From Massilia sp. PAMC28688 (GTDB taxonomy: Bacteria > Pseudomonadota > Gammaproteobacteria > Burkholderiales > Burkholderiaceae_D), in assembly GCF_019443445.1 (NCBI RefSeq), contig NZ_CP080378.1:2294001-2358000 (forward strand): 64,000 bases of DNA, given 5' to 3'. Below the pieces are notes generated by a model that made no database searches, was not told where the DNA came from, and worked only from the letters and a program-made list of their open reading frames with translations. Of this stretch, positions 11,107-18,662 are shown piece by piece; position 1 is the first letter of the stretch, and the number at the start of each line of letters is the position of its first letter. Both the position numbers and the translations under genes were made by a program.

Positions 11107-11940
11107 TTACAGCAGGGCTGCCGTGAGACTTTTCACTTCCTCGCTCGATTCTTCCAGAATGCTGGCCAGGGTGCCGTCACCGATGACGAAATCGATGGTC
11201 GACGCGGCCTGCATGCTGGTCGCGCCAGGGCGTTCATGCAGGGGCGAGCCGATCGGCGACAAATCATTGGCCAGCAACAGCGTGTCGCCCAGTGTTTCCG
11301 GCGGCAGGGCGCGCATGCCGGCCCACACCCCCTCGATTGCCTTCATGACCGGCTCGGGCACGTTGAGTTTTTGCAGCACGCAGCGGCCAATCTGCATTTC
11401 GCCGTGTTCAATCCATTCTTCCGGCTCGCCGTCGAGCAGGCCAGGGAATTCCTCAGCCCGCGAGAGCAGGTAAAAGCCGCCCACCTCATGCACGATACCG
11501 GCAAACAGTGCCGTTTCCGGGTCCAGTTTCGCCACCCGCTTGGCAATGACTTGCGACAGGGCTGCCACGTGGGCCGAGTGGCGCCACAACTGGTCGGCCT
11601 TGGCGCGCAGGGCGGGCTGGGTGATCTTGCTGTCGAGCTGGCGGACAATCACCGCCGCGGCCAGCGCATTGAGGGTCCGGAATCCCACGCGCTGCACCGC
11701 ATTGCGGACATTGGTGATTTCATTGCCCGAGCGGTTGTAGGCCACCGAGTTGGCAATGGCCACCGTGCGCGCTGCCAGCAGGGGCTCGGCCTGCACCAGG
11801 CGGGCTGCCACGTCGGCGTGACAGTCGGGATCATTGAGGGCGCGCTGCAGCTTGAGGGTGGCGTCGACATTGGTAGGAAAGGTCAGCTCGCCACGGCTTG
11901 CCTGTTCAGCAATAGATTTGAAAGCGTCAAGTCGGTCCAT
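11107..11940 (-). CDS. HDOD domain-containing protein
   Basis: 277-residue protein consisting largely of an HDOD domain, a catalytically inert relative of HD phosphohydrolases found in bacterial signalling and motility control. Visible family features are the N-terminal helical segment with LARTVAIANSVAYNRSG-like sequence, the NVRNAVQRVGFRTLNALA helix and the central FAGIVHEVGGFYLL region. There is no attached GGDEF, EAL or receiver domain. It stands alone, with about 86 bp to the convergent neighbour. Role inferred from family only. Confidence 0.85.
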   Translation of the reverse strand: MDRLDAFKSIAEQASRGELTFPTNVDATLKLQRALNDPDCHADVAARLVQAEPLLAARTVAIANSVAYNRSGNEITNVRNAVQRVGFRTLNALAAAVIVRQLDSKITQPALRAKADQLWRHSAHVAALSQVIAKRVAKLDPETALFAGIVHEVGGFYLLSRAEEFPGLLDGEPEEWIEHGEMQIGRCVLQKLNVPEPVMKAIEGVWAGMRALPPETLGDTLLLANDLSPIGSPLHERPGATSMQAASTIDFVIGDGTLASILEESSEEVKSLTAALL

Positions 11941-12026
11941 ACATATCCCTGTCAGTTGCGCGTGCGTGGCGTAAAAGTGCCGGTGAGCATTTATTCTACG
12001 CCTGTGCGATGGCTTTGTGCAGCAGA

Positions 12027-12308
12027 TTAAGGCTGCTTGAAAATGGCGTCAAAGCCATCCTGTGGTTCTTCGGAATCAATCAATTCATCGACCAGGCCCA
12101 GGTCGACCAATTCTTCCGACGCATTGTTAAAACTGTTGACCTTGGTGGCACCAATCAGACGATACACTTCGCCGGCTTCGTTGCGTACACCGATCAGCAT
12201 TTTTTCCTTGCGCACTTCGTCCGGGGTCGCCACATTGAGCAGCAGGTTGCCGATGATGTGCTTGTCAAATTTGGCAGGCGTGATGCCGTCGAGCAGGGTG
12301 GTTTTCAA
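12027..12308 (-). CDS. small acidic hypothetical protein, TTG start coupled to marR
   Basis: A 93-residue protein (KTTLLDGITPAKFDKHIIG... to ...DAIFKQP) that I do not recognise. It is acidic toward the C terminus (ELVDLGLVDELIDSEEPQD) with no membrane segment. The likely start is TTG at 12308: GAAGGAAG lies a few bases upstream and the TTG overlaps the TGA of the upstream marR gene as TTGA, a classic coupling arrangement. The longer frame upstream is only antisense or out-of-frame marR sequence. Cotranscription with the regulator suggests linked function. Confidence 0.75.
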   Translation of the reverse strand: MKTTLLDGITPAKFDKHIIGNLLLNVATPDEVRKEKMLIGVRNEAGEVYRLIGATKVNSFNNASEELVDLGLVDELIDSEEPQDGFDAIFKQP

Positions 12309-12769
12309 AATTCTTCCTTCTGTGGTTGTGATGTTGTGGCGGAACGGTCCGTCAAGAGCTGCTTGAGCTTGCGCAGAGCCCCGTCCATTTCGTCGAAATC
12401 GGTATCGGAGTAGGGGGCAAACAGCTGGCGGCCCTGCTCGATGACGACCGGGAACACGTCCCGGAATACCTGCTCCCCTGCGGGTGTCAGGCACACCGAG
12501 AACGAGCGCTTGTCGTCGCTCGAGCGGGTGCGGGCCACCAGGCCCTTCGCCTCCAGGCGTTCGATCACGCCGGTCAGGGTTCCCTTGGTGATCAGGGTCT
12601 TGTCGCCCAATTCTTTGTACATCATGCCTGGCGTATTGCCGAGCGTGGCGATGATGTCGAACTGTGCATGCGTCAAGCCGCAGCGGCGCACCGATTCGCC
12701 CGAAAAACGTTCGAAGCCCTGCAGGCATTCTGCCAGCAAGCGCACACTCTTTAGATAACGTTCCCCCAT
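12305..12769 (-). CDS. MarR family transcriptional regulator
   Basis: 154-residue winged-helix regulator from the ATG at 12769. The recognition region (ELGDKTLITKGTLTGVIERLEAKGLVARTRSSDDKRS) is the standard MarR helix-turn-helix plus wing, flanked by helices for dimerisation. The frame continues upstream into sequence overlapping the divergent transporter region and was cut at the MGERYLKS start. Its last bases overlap the start of a small gene on the same strand. The divergent EamA transporter begins about 110 bp away and is a natural candidate target. Confidence 0.9.
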   Translation of the reverse strand: MGERYLKSVRLLAECLQGFERFSGESVRRCGLTHAQFDIIATLGNTPGMMYKELGDKTLITKGTLTGVIERLEAKGLVARTRSSDDKRSFSVCLTPAGEQVFRDVFPVVIEQGRQLFAPYSDTDFDEMDGALRKLKQLLTDRSATTSQPQKEEF

Positions 12770-12877
12770 GGCGGTGATTATAGCTGGCTGCGCAGGAAAG
12801 CGACGGGCAGGAAGTTCGCGTTTTGCCCGCAGGGAATGTACCATGGCAGCCTTGTCTTCCCGGCCACCCCAGCACCC

Positions 12878-13750
12878 ATGACCCCCCACCTGCGCGGCAT
12901 CCTCGCGCTGCTGCTCGTTACCCTTGTATGGGGCACCACCTTTCCCGCCATGAAGGCGCTGACCGCCCACGTCTCGCCGGCCTGGATCGTCTTCACCCGT
13001 TTTGCGCTGGCGGCGCTGGTGCTCGCCCCCTTCCTGCTGCGCGCCACGCGCGGCGACCTGCGCGCCGGCTTCTTGCTCGGCTTGCTGCTGTTTTGCTGCT
13101 TCGTCTTCCAGGTCGAAGGGCTGGCGCTGACCAGTTCCAACCGCAACGCCTTCATCTGCGGGCTGAACGTGCTGATCGTCCCGCTGCTGGGCGTGGCGGC
13201 CGGCAAGCTGCCGGAGCGCCGCATCGTGTTCGCGCTTGCCCTGGCCGTGGCCGGCCTGGCAGCGCTGTGCTGGGACAGCGGCCCCTGGCGCTTTGGCGAC
13301 ACCCTGGCGCTGGGCGCGGCCCTGTGCTTTGGCGTCTACGTCAAGATGATGGAACGGTACACCCGGCGCGCCGGCAGCCTGCTAGCCATTACCGCCACCC
13401 AGATCGGCACCGTGGCCGTCTGCGCCGGCATCTGGGTACTGGCCACCGAATCGACCCAGGGCATGCTGCCCGTGCTGGCAGGCGAATGGCCCAGCATCGT
13501 CTACCTGGGCCTGGTGGCCACTGCCGCCATTATCTCCCTGCAAACCTGGGGCCAGAGCCACAGCAGCGCCAACGAAGCTGCTGTCGTGTACGCCTTTGAG
13601 CCGGCGGCGGCCGCCTTCTTCGCCTTTTTCTGGCTGGGCGAAACCATGACGGCGAGGGGGTGGATTGGCGCCGCCTTGTTGATCTCCGGTATGATAGTCA
13701 GTCAATGGAACAGCGTCCCGCGCCATGCGGCAGCGCTGGCTCCAGAATGA
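12878..13750 (+). CDS. DMT superfamily transporter (EamA domain)
   Basis: About 290 residues with ten predicted membrane helices arranged as two EamA repeats; such proteins export amino acids or other metabolites. The first helix reads GILALLLVTLVWGTTFPAMKAL, the family's usual opening, and the second repeat ends in AAAFFAFFWLGETMTARGWIGAALLISGMI. The ATG at 12878 was chosen over an in-frame ATG 42 bases earlier because it places the first helix at the N terminus. It is divergent from a MarR regulator. Substrate unknown. Confidence 0.88.
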   Translation: MTPHLRGILALLLVTLVWGTTFPAMKALTAHVSPAWIVFTRFALAALVLAPFLLRATRGDLRAGFLLGLLLFCCFVFQVEGLALTSSNRNAFICGLNVLIVPLLGVAAGKLPERRIVFALALAVAGLAALCWDSGPWRFGDTLALGAALCFGVYVKMMERYTRRAGSLLAITATQIGTVAVCAGIWVLATESTQGMLPVLAGEWPSIVYLGLVATAAIISLQTWGQSHSSANEAAVVYAFEPAAAAFFAFFWLGETMTARGWIGAALLISGMIVSQWNSVPRHAAALAPE

Positions 13751-13801
13751 TCTGTTGCTAACTGATCCATTGCCAACGCCAGAGGAAACGACGCCCCGCG
13801 C

Positions 13802-14743
13802 ATGTCACCAAGTCCACTTGCCCGCCTAGCCCGGGAACAGCCGCTGCGGATATTGCTCATACAAGCGGGCGAGCCGGACACGCTCACCTGGTCCGGCCTG
13901 TACCAGCCGCTGCGGCTGGCTGCCAAGATTGTCGGGCCTGACAAGCTGCACGTGGACGTGCGCAGTCCCGACAAGTTCGCCGCCGACAGCGCGCGCCACT
14001 GGCACCTGGTGCTGCTGGTGGCCGACGAAGCGCAAGCCTCGCTCAAGCCGGCCAATTCGCGCAAGCTGATCGAGCGCTGCCGCGCCGCGCCGTTCTGGGG
14101 CGGGGTGGGCGCGGGCGTGCTGTGGCTGGCCGATGCGGGCGTGCTCAACGGCGTGCGCACGGCCCTGCCGTGGGCCCTGTATGCCGACGCCGACAGCGTG
14201 GCCGACCACGCCATCTTCACACCGCACCTGTTCGAGATGGACGAGCACCGTCTGACCTGCTGCGGGGGTGGTGCCAGCGCCGACTTCGCGCTCACGCTGG
14301 TCGAGATGATATACGGGGCGGCGGTGCAGGCCCAGATCAAGGAAGCGCTGTGCATAGACCGCGTGCGCGGCAAGGAAGAGCGGCAGCGGGTGGCCCTGCA
14401 GGCGCGTTTCGGCGCCCTGCAGCCCAAGTTGACGGAAGCGGTGACGTTAATGGAAGCGAACATAGAAGAGCCGCTTTCGACGGACGACATTGCCAACCTG
14501 GTCGGCATATCGCGGCGCCAGCTCGAGCGGCTGTTCAAGCAATACCTGGGCAGCCTGCCGTCGCGCTACTACCTCGAACTGCGGCTGCAGCGAGCGCGCC
14601 AGCTGCTGCGCGACACCCACCACTCGATCGTGCAGGTCGGGCTGATGTGCGGTTTTTCGAGCGGCTCGCACTTCTCGACCGCCTTCGGCGCCCTGTTCGG
14701 CAACACCCCGCGCGAAGAACGCCAGCGCAAACTCTCCGCCTGA
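13802..14743 (+). CDS. argR: GlxA/AraC-family regulator, Pseudomonas-type ArgR
   Basis: 313-residue regulator with an N-terminal DJ-1/PfpI-like (GATase1-like) domain (about 1-190) and a C-terminal AraC double helix-turn-helix (about 215-305: ISRRQLERLFKQYLG, VQVGLMCGFSSGSHFSTAF). In Pseudomonas the arginine-responsive activator of the AST/aru operon and of gdhB is of exactly this architecture. Here the gene is directly upstream of astC...astE including gdhB, and a sequence matching the Pseudomonas ArgR half-site lies at the astC promoter. Function as arginine regulator is therefore a strong inference from context. It is unrelated to the E. coli ArgR repressor fold. Confidence 0.82.
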   Translation: MSPSPLARLAREQPLRILLIQAGEPDTLTWSGLYQPLRLAAKIVGPDKLHVDVRSPDKFAADSARHWHLVLLVADEAQASLKPANSRKLIERCRAAPFWGGVGAGVLWLADAGVLNGVRTALPWALYADADSVADHAIFTPHLFEMDEHRLTCCGGGASADFALTLVEMIYGAAVQAQIKEALCIDRVRGKEERQRVALQARFGALQPKLTEAVTLMEANIEEPLSTDDIANLVGISRRQLERLFKQYLGSLPSRYYLELRLQRARQLLRDTHHSIVQVGLMCGFSSGSHFSTAFGALFGNTPREERQRKLSA

Positions 14744-14747
14744 AAAA

Positions 14748-14872
14748 CAATTTCCCACCACCAGGGTCAGACCACTTAAACGCTCGCAAATCAATTTCCT
14801 ACAACCAGGGTCAGACCACTTAAACGCTCAAAAATCAATTTCCTACAACCAGGGTCAGACCACTTAAACGCT
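14748..14872 (+). repeat. array A: three 44-bp direct repeats
   Basis: Copies begin at 14748, 14792 and 14836, so the period is exactly 44 bp. The core GGTCAGACCACTTAAACGCT is identical in all three (cores at 14765, 14809, 14853). Copies 2 and 3 differ from copy 1 mainly at CCCACCA versus CCTACAA and in the last few bases of the unit. Confidence 0.95.
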
Positions 14873-14983
14873 GGATTTGCAACGGTCGATTCGGAATTTT
14901 CCGTGCTGACCGATACAAAGTTCGGCTTTTTTCTGTCTGAGTAAATAAAGGCGGTGCAAGCGGGCATAGTTGCCTACGGTATT

Positions 14984-15090
14984 GCTAAGTGGTCTGACCA
15001 CCGAATTAGACCGGTTCAAGCTAAGTGGTCTGACCACCGATTGCACCGGCTCGCGCTAAGTGGTCTATCCATCGGTTCGGACCGGTGCCC
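14984..15090 (-). repeat. array B: three 35/36-bp repeats, inverted to array A
   Basis: Copies begin with GCTAAGTGGTCT at 14984, 15020 and 15055. The first two share GCTAAGTGGTCTGACCACCG; the third has diverged (TATCCATCG after the common start). TAAGTGGTCTGACC is the exact reverse complement of the array A core GGTCAGACCACTTA. GTGGTC-T-GACCAC is itself a dyad with a one-base centre. Confidence 0.93.
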
Positions 15091-15145
15091 CGCTCCTCAT
15101 CCGGCATTCCCCTCCACGGCCGACAGTGGGAAAAATGAAAATGCC

Positions 15146-15188
15146 TGTCGCGTATTCAAAAGATGTTTAAAGCTGCCGTTCTTATAAT
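15146..15188 (+). promoter_or_regulatory. ArgR-type site and activator-dependent promoter of astC
   Basis: TGTCGC at 15146-15151 followed after 8 bases by AA (15160-15161) fits the Pseudomonas ArgR half-site pattern TGTCGC-N8-AA-N5. A perfect -10 TATAAT lies at 15183-15188, and no good -35 hexamer is present at the right distance. The ArgR-like site covers the -35 position, as expected for a class-II activated promoter. Only one convincing half-site was seen. Confidence 0.55.
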
Positions 15189-15248
15189 GGCCGGATGCAT
15201 CCAGCGGTCCGAGCCGGGTGCGCCCCCTAACATTGGATGAGGATTGCC

Positions 15249-16502
15249 ATGAACGCTAAGCTTGATTCCGGTACCACCACGCGGCCTGTTACCAGGGAAA
15301 CCTTTGACGAAGTCCTCGTCCCTACCTACGCTCCCGCAGCGATGGTGCCGGTGCGCGCTTCGGGTCTGGACTTGTGGGACCAGAACGGCAAGCACTACCT
15401 CGACTTCACTTCCGGCATCGCCGTGTCCAGCCTCGGTCACTGCAATCCGGTCCTGGTCGATGCGCTGACCCGCCAGATCAACAGCCTGTGGCACCTCGGT
15501 AACGGTTACACCAACGAGCCAGTCCTGCGCCTGGCCCTGGCGCTGACCGAAGCGACCTTCGCTGACCGCGCATTCTTCTGCAACTCCGGCGCGGAAGCCA
15601 ATGAAGGCGCCCTGAAACTGGCGCGCAAGTACGCCCACACCAAGTTCGGCCCGCACAAGTCGCGCATCATCTCCTGTCTGTCGTCGTTCCACGGCCGCAC
15701 GCTGTTTACCGTCTCCGTTGGCGGCCAGCCGAAGTACACCGAAGGCTTCGAGCCGCTGCCGCAAGAGATCAGCCACATCCCCTACAACGACATCGAAGCG
15801 GCCCGCGCTGCCATTACCGATGACGTGTGCGCCGTCATCGTGGAGCCGATCCAGGGCGAAGGCGGCGTCATTCCCGGCAATCCCGAATATCTCAAGGCCC
15901 TGCGCGAATTCTGCGACAAGACCGGCGCCCTGCTGGTATTCGACGAAGTGCAGTCCGGCGTTGGCCGCACCGGCGCCCTGTATGCGTACATGGACAAGGG
16001 CGTCACGCCCGATATCCTCACCACCGCCAAGGCGCTGGGCAATGGCTACCCGATCGGCGCCATGCTGACCACCAACGAGATCGCCCAGCACTTCGGCGTC
16101 GGCTCGCACGGCACCACCTACGGCGGCAACCCGCTGGCGGCCACCGTGGCCCTGAACGTGATCGAGATGATCAACCAGCCGGCCTTCCTGGCCCGCGTAA
16201 AGGAAGCGTCTGAAAAAATCATGGCCAACCTGCGCAAGCTGACCGCTGACTTCCCGCAGCTGTTCGGCCAAGTGCGCGGCAGCGGCCTGTTGATTGGTCT
16301 GCCGGTTGCGCCCGAATTCAAGGGCCGCTCGAAAGACTTTACCAAGGCCTGCGAAGCGCTCGGCCTGATGCTGCTCATCGCCGGTCCCGATGTAGTGCGC
16401 CTGGCGCCGGCACTGATCGTCTCCGACGAGCAGATCGCTGAAGCAGACCGCATCATGCGCGCCGCCGCCGAAGGCATGCTCAATACGGCGCCGGCGAAGT
16501 AA
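15249..16502 (+). CDS. astC: succinylornithine/acetylornithine aminotransferase
   Basis: PLP enzyme, 417 residues; in the AST pathway it converts N2-succinylornithine to succinylglutamate semialdehyde with 2-oxoglutarate as acceptor, and homologues can also act on acetylornithine. The PLP lysine is Lys261 in TTAKALGNGYPIGAM; the cofactor-binding FCNSGAEANEGALKLARK and VFDEVQSGVGRTG motifs are present. The ATG at 15249 is preferred over an in-frame ATG at 15237 because GAGGA (15238-15242) serves the former. First gene of the arginine operon (also called aruC). Confidence 0.93.
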   Translation: MNAKLDSGTTTRPVTRETFDEVLVPTYAPAAMVPVRASGLDLWDQNGKHYLDFTSGIAVSSLGHCNPVLVDALTRQINSLWHLGNGYTNEPVLRLALALTEATFADRAFFCNSGAEANEGALKLARKYAHTKFGPHKSRIISCLSSFHGRTLFTVSVGGQPKYTEGFEPLPQEISHIPYNDIEAARAAITDDVCAVIVEPIQGEGGVIPGNPEYLKALREFCDKTGALLVFDEVQSGVGRTGALYAYMDKGVTPDILTTAKALGNGYPIGAMLTTNEIAQHFGVGSHGTTYGGNPLAATVALNVIEMINQPAFLARVKEASEKIMANLRKLTADFPQLFGQVRGSGLLIGLPVAPEFKGRSKDFTKACEALGLMLLIAGPDVVRLAPALIVSDEQIAEADRIMRAAAEGMLNTAPAK

Positions 16503-16575
16503 GCCGGTCGCAGTCGTCGCCATCAAGGCTGGCCGCATCCGCGCGGCCGGCCAACGCAGTCCTGAAGGAGCACCC

Positions 16576-17604
16576 ATGTTTGTTGTCCGTCCGGTCGTCC
16601 TCGCGGATATCGATGCCTTAGTCGCGCTGGCCGCTGGCTCCATGCCCGGCGTGCATACCTTGCCAAGGACGCGCGACAGGATCGCCGCATCGGTCGAGCG
16701 TTCGATCGCCTCGTTCGCAGCCCATGTCGACATCCCCAGCGAAGAATCCTATCTGTTCGTGCTCGAACAGCAGTCCACCGGCAGTATCGTCGGTACCGCA
16801 GCCATTTTCGCGTCCGCCGGTTCCAACGGTACCTACTTCTCGTTCCGTAACGATGTGATCCAGCAGGTCTCGCGCGACCTCAATATCAGCCACAGCGTCC
16901 ATGCGCTGACCCTGTGCTCCGAGCTGACTGCCTATTCCCAGCTGTCGGGTTTCCACTTGCAGGACAAGACCAACGCCGGCCCCGAAGCCGGCCTGCTGTC
17001 GCGCGCGCGCCTGTTGTTTGCGGTCCTGGCGCCGCACCGCTTTGGCGACCGCTTCTTCGTGCCGCTCGCCGGCGTCACCGACAAGAACGGCCAGTCGCCG
17101 TTCTGGGAAGCGCTGGGCCGCAAGTTCTTCAAGATGGACTTCCTGGATGCGGAAAAAGTCATCGGTGGCGCGCGCAATCGCACCCTGATCGTCGAGCTCA
17201 TGCCGCACTATCCGGTGTATGTGCCGCTGCTGCCGGGCGACGCCCAGGCCGCAATGGGCCAGATCCATTCGGACGGCGAGCTGGCATTCAACCTGCTGAC
17301 CGAGGAGGGCTTCGAGGCTGACGACTACATCGACATCTTCGACGGCGGCCCGATCCTGCAGGCCCACAAGAACAGCCTGCGCACCTTTACCGGTTCCATG
17401 CCGCGGAGGGCCGAACTGGCCGTGGGCGCGGCTTCCGGCCCGCACGTGACCTATGCGGTCGCTGCCAGCAACGAGCAGAACTTCCGCGCCATCACTGTCG
17501 CGTGCCCGCCGGCGGAAATGTCCGATACCGTCAGCCTGCCGCAGGAGGCGCTCGACGCCCTGATGGTGGCAGCGGGCGATTCCGTCATCTGCGTCAGAAT
17601 CTGA
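16576..17604 (+). CDS. aruF: arginine N-succinyltransferase, alpha subunit
   Basis: 342-residue AstA-family acyltransferase that, with AruG, succinylates arginine with succinyl-CoA, the first step of the AST pathway. The N terminus (MFVVRPVVLADIDALVALA) and the SELTAYSQLSGF, GRKFFKMDFLDAEKV and IVELMPHYPVYVPLLP stretches are typical of the family. GGAGCA precedes the ATG. The two-subunit form, as in Pseudomonas aruFG, contrasts with the single AstA of E. coli. It lies 73 bp after astC and 11 bp before aruG. Confidence 0.95.
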   Translation: MFVVRPVVLADIDALVALAAGSMPGVHTLPRTRDRIAASVERSIASFAAHVDIPSEESYLFVLEQQSTGSIVGTAAIFASAGSNGTYFSFRNDVIQQVSRDLNISHSVHALTLCSELTAYSQLSGFHLQDKTNAGPEAGLLSRARLLFAVLAPHRFGDRFFVPLAGVTDKNGQSPFWEALGRKFFKMDFLDAEKVIGGARNRTLIVELMPHYPVYVPLLPGDAQAAMGQIHSDGELAFNLLTEEGFEADDYIDIFDGGPILQAHKNSLRTFTGSMPRRAELAVGAASGPHVTYAVAASNEQNFRAITVACPPAEMSDTVSLPQEALDALMVAAGDSVICVRI

Positions 17605-17615
17605 AAGAGAAACCT

Positions 17616-18662
17616 ATGCTAGTTGTACGCGCAATCCAAGCGTCCGATCTGGATGCACTGATCGAGCTGGCACGCCAGGTCGGCAGCGGCATGACCACGC
17701 TCAAACCCGACCGCAAGATGCTGGGCGACCGCGTCGCGGTGGCGGTCAAGTCGTTCGCGGGCACCATTGCGCCCGAGCAGCGCGACTACATGTTCGTGAT
17801 GGAGGACACCTCCAGCGGACGTCTGGCCGGCGTGTGCGCCATCAAGGGCGCGGTTGGCCTGGACGAGCCATTCTATAACTACCGCATCGGCACCCTGGTC
17901 CATTCAAGTCGCGAGCTCGAAGTGTTCACGCGCATGGATACCCTGTATCTGTCCAACGACCTGACCGGCGCCACCGAACTGTGTTCGCTGTTCCTGCATC
18001 CGGACTACCGCAGCGGCAATAACGGCAAGTGGCTGTCGAAAAGCCGCTTCGTCTTTATCGCCCAGTTCCCGCACCTGTTCACCGAAAAGCTGATCGCCGA
18101 GATGCGCGGCTTCCAGGCCGACGACGGCAGCACGCCCTTCTACGAAGGCCTGGGCCGGCACTTCTTCAAGATGGACTTCAATCATGTCGACCACCTGACG
18201 GCGATGGGCAAGAAGTCCTTCATCGCCGAGCTGATGCCGCGCCAGCCGATGTATGTTGACTACCTGCCGCAGTCGGCGCGCGAAGTGATCGGCAAGGTGC
18301 ACCGCTCCACGGCGCCGGCGCGCAAGCTGCTGGAGCAGGAAGGCATGCACTTCGAAGGCTACGTCGATATTTTCGACGCCGGTCCCGTACTGCAGGCTCG
18401 CGTGTCGGAGCTGCGTGCCATGCGCGAGAGCGCGCTGGCCGTGGCCGATGCTGCGGCAGACGCAGCGCCAGCTGGTGCCGAGTCCGAGCCGCTGCTGGTC
18501 TCCAACACCGACCTTGCGGACTTCCGCATGATTGTCACCAACGCCAATCCGGTAGCGGGCAAGCTCGCCCTGACGCCATCGGAACTGGATCTCCTGCATT
18601 GCCAAAGCGGCGATACGATTCGCACGCTGCCACTTAGCGTAAGGAAGAACGTCAATGTCTAA
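17616..18662 (+). CDS. aruG: arginine N-succinyltransferase, beta subunit
   Basis: 348-residue paralogue of the preceding gene, with matching landmarks (MLVVRAIQASDLDALIELARQ; GRHFFKMDFNHVDHL; AELMPRQPMYVDYLP). It forms the second subunit of the arginine/ornithine succinyltransferase. The start at 17616 is supported by AAAGAGAAA just upstream and by alignment with AruF; an earlier in-frame start would overlap aruF by about 100 bp. The end overlaps the astD start by 8 bp, implying coupled translation. The AruF/AruG pair presumably arose by tandem duplication. Confidence 0.94.
   Translation: MLVVRAIQASDLDALIELARQVGSGMTTLKPDRKMLGDRVAVAVKSFAGTIAPEQRDYMFVMEDTSSGRLAGVCAIKGAVGLDEPFYNYRIGTLVHSSRELEVFTRMDTLYLSNDLTGATELCSLFLHPDYRSGNNGKWLSKSRFVFIAQFPHLFTEKLIAEMRGFQADDGSTPFYEGLGRHFFKMDFNHVDHLTAMGKKSFIAELMPRQPMYVDYLPQSAREVIGKVHRSTAPARKLLEQEGMHFEGYVDIFDAGPVLQARVSELRAMRESALAVADAAADAAPAGAESEPLLVSNTDLADFRMIVTNANPVAGKLALTPSELDLLHCQSGDTIRTLPLSVRKNVNV

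Larger units (their letters stand above)
14744..15248. other. 505-bp intergenic region with two opposed repeat arrays
   Basis: Holds no credible gene. In order: a threefold 44-bp direct repeat (14748-14872), about 110 bp of unique sequence, a threefold 35/36-bp repeat (14984-15090) whose core is the reverse complement of the first array's core, and then the ArgR-type site, promoter and ribosome site of astC. Short open frames across it lack initiation signals and are ignored. Confidence 0.85.

Noticed and set aside
10552..12030. 492-codon plus-strand frame spanning the GST end, the terminator and the HDOD gene
   Set aside because: It crosses an intrinsic terminator and is mostly antisense to the HDOD gene; no recognisable protein.
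14748..15090. CRISPR-like interpretation of the repeat arrays
   Set aside because: Only three copies per array, the would-be spacers are themselves near-identical repeats in array A, and no cas gene is present.
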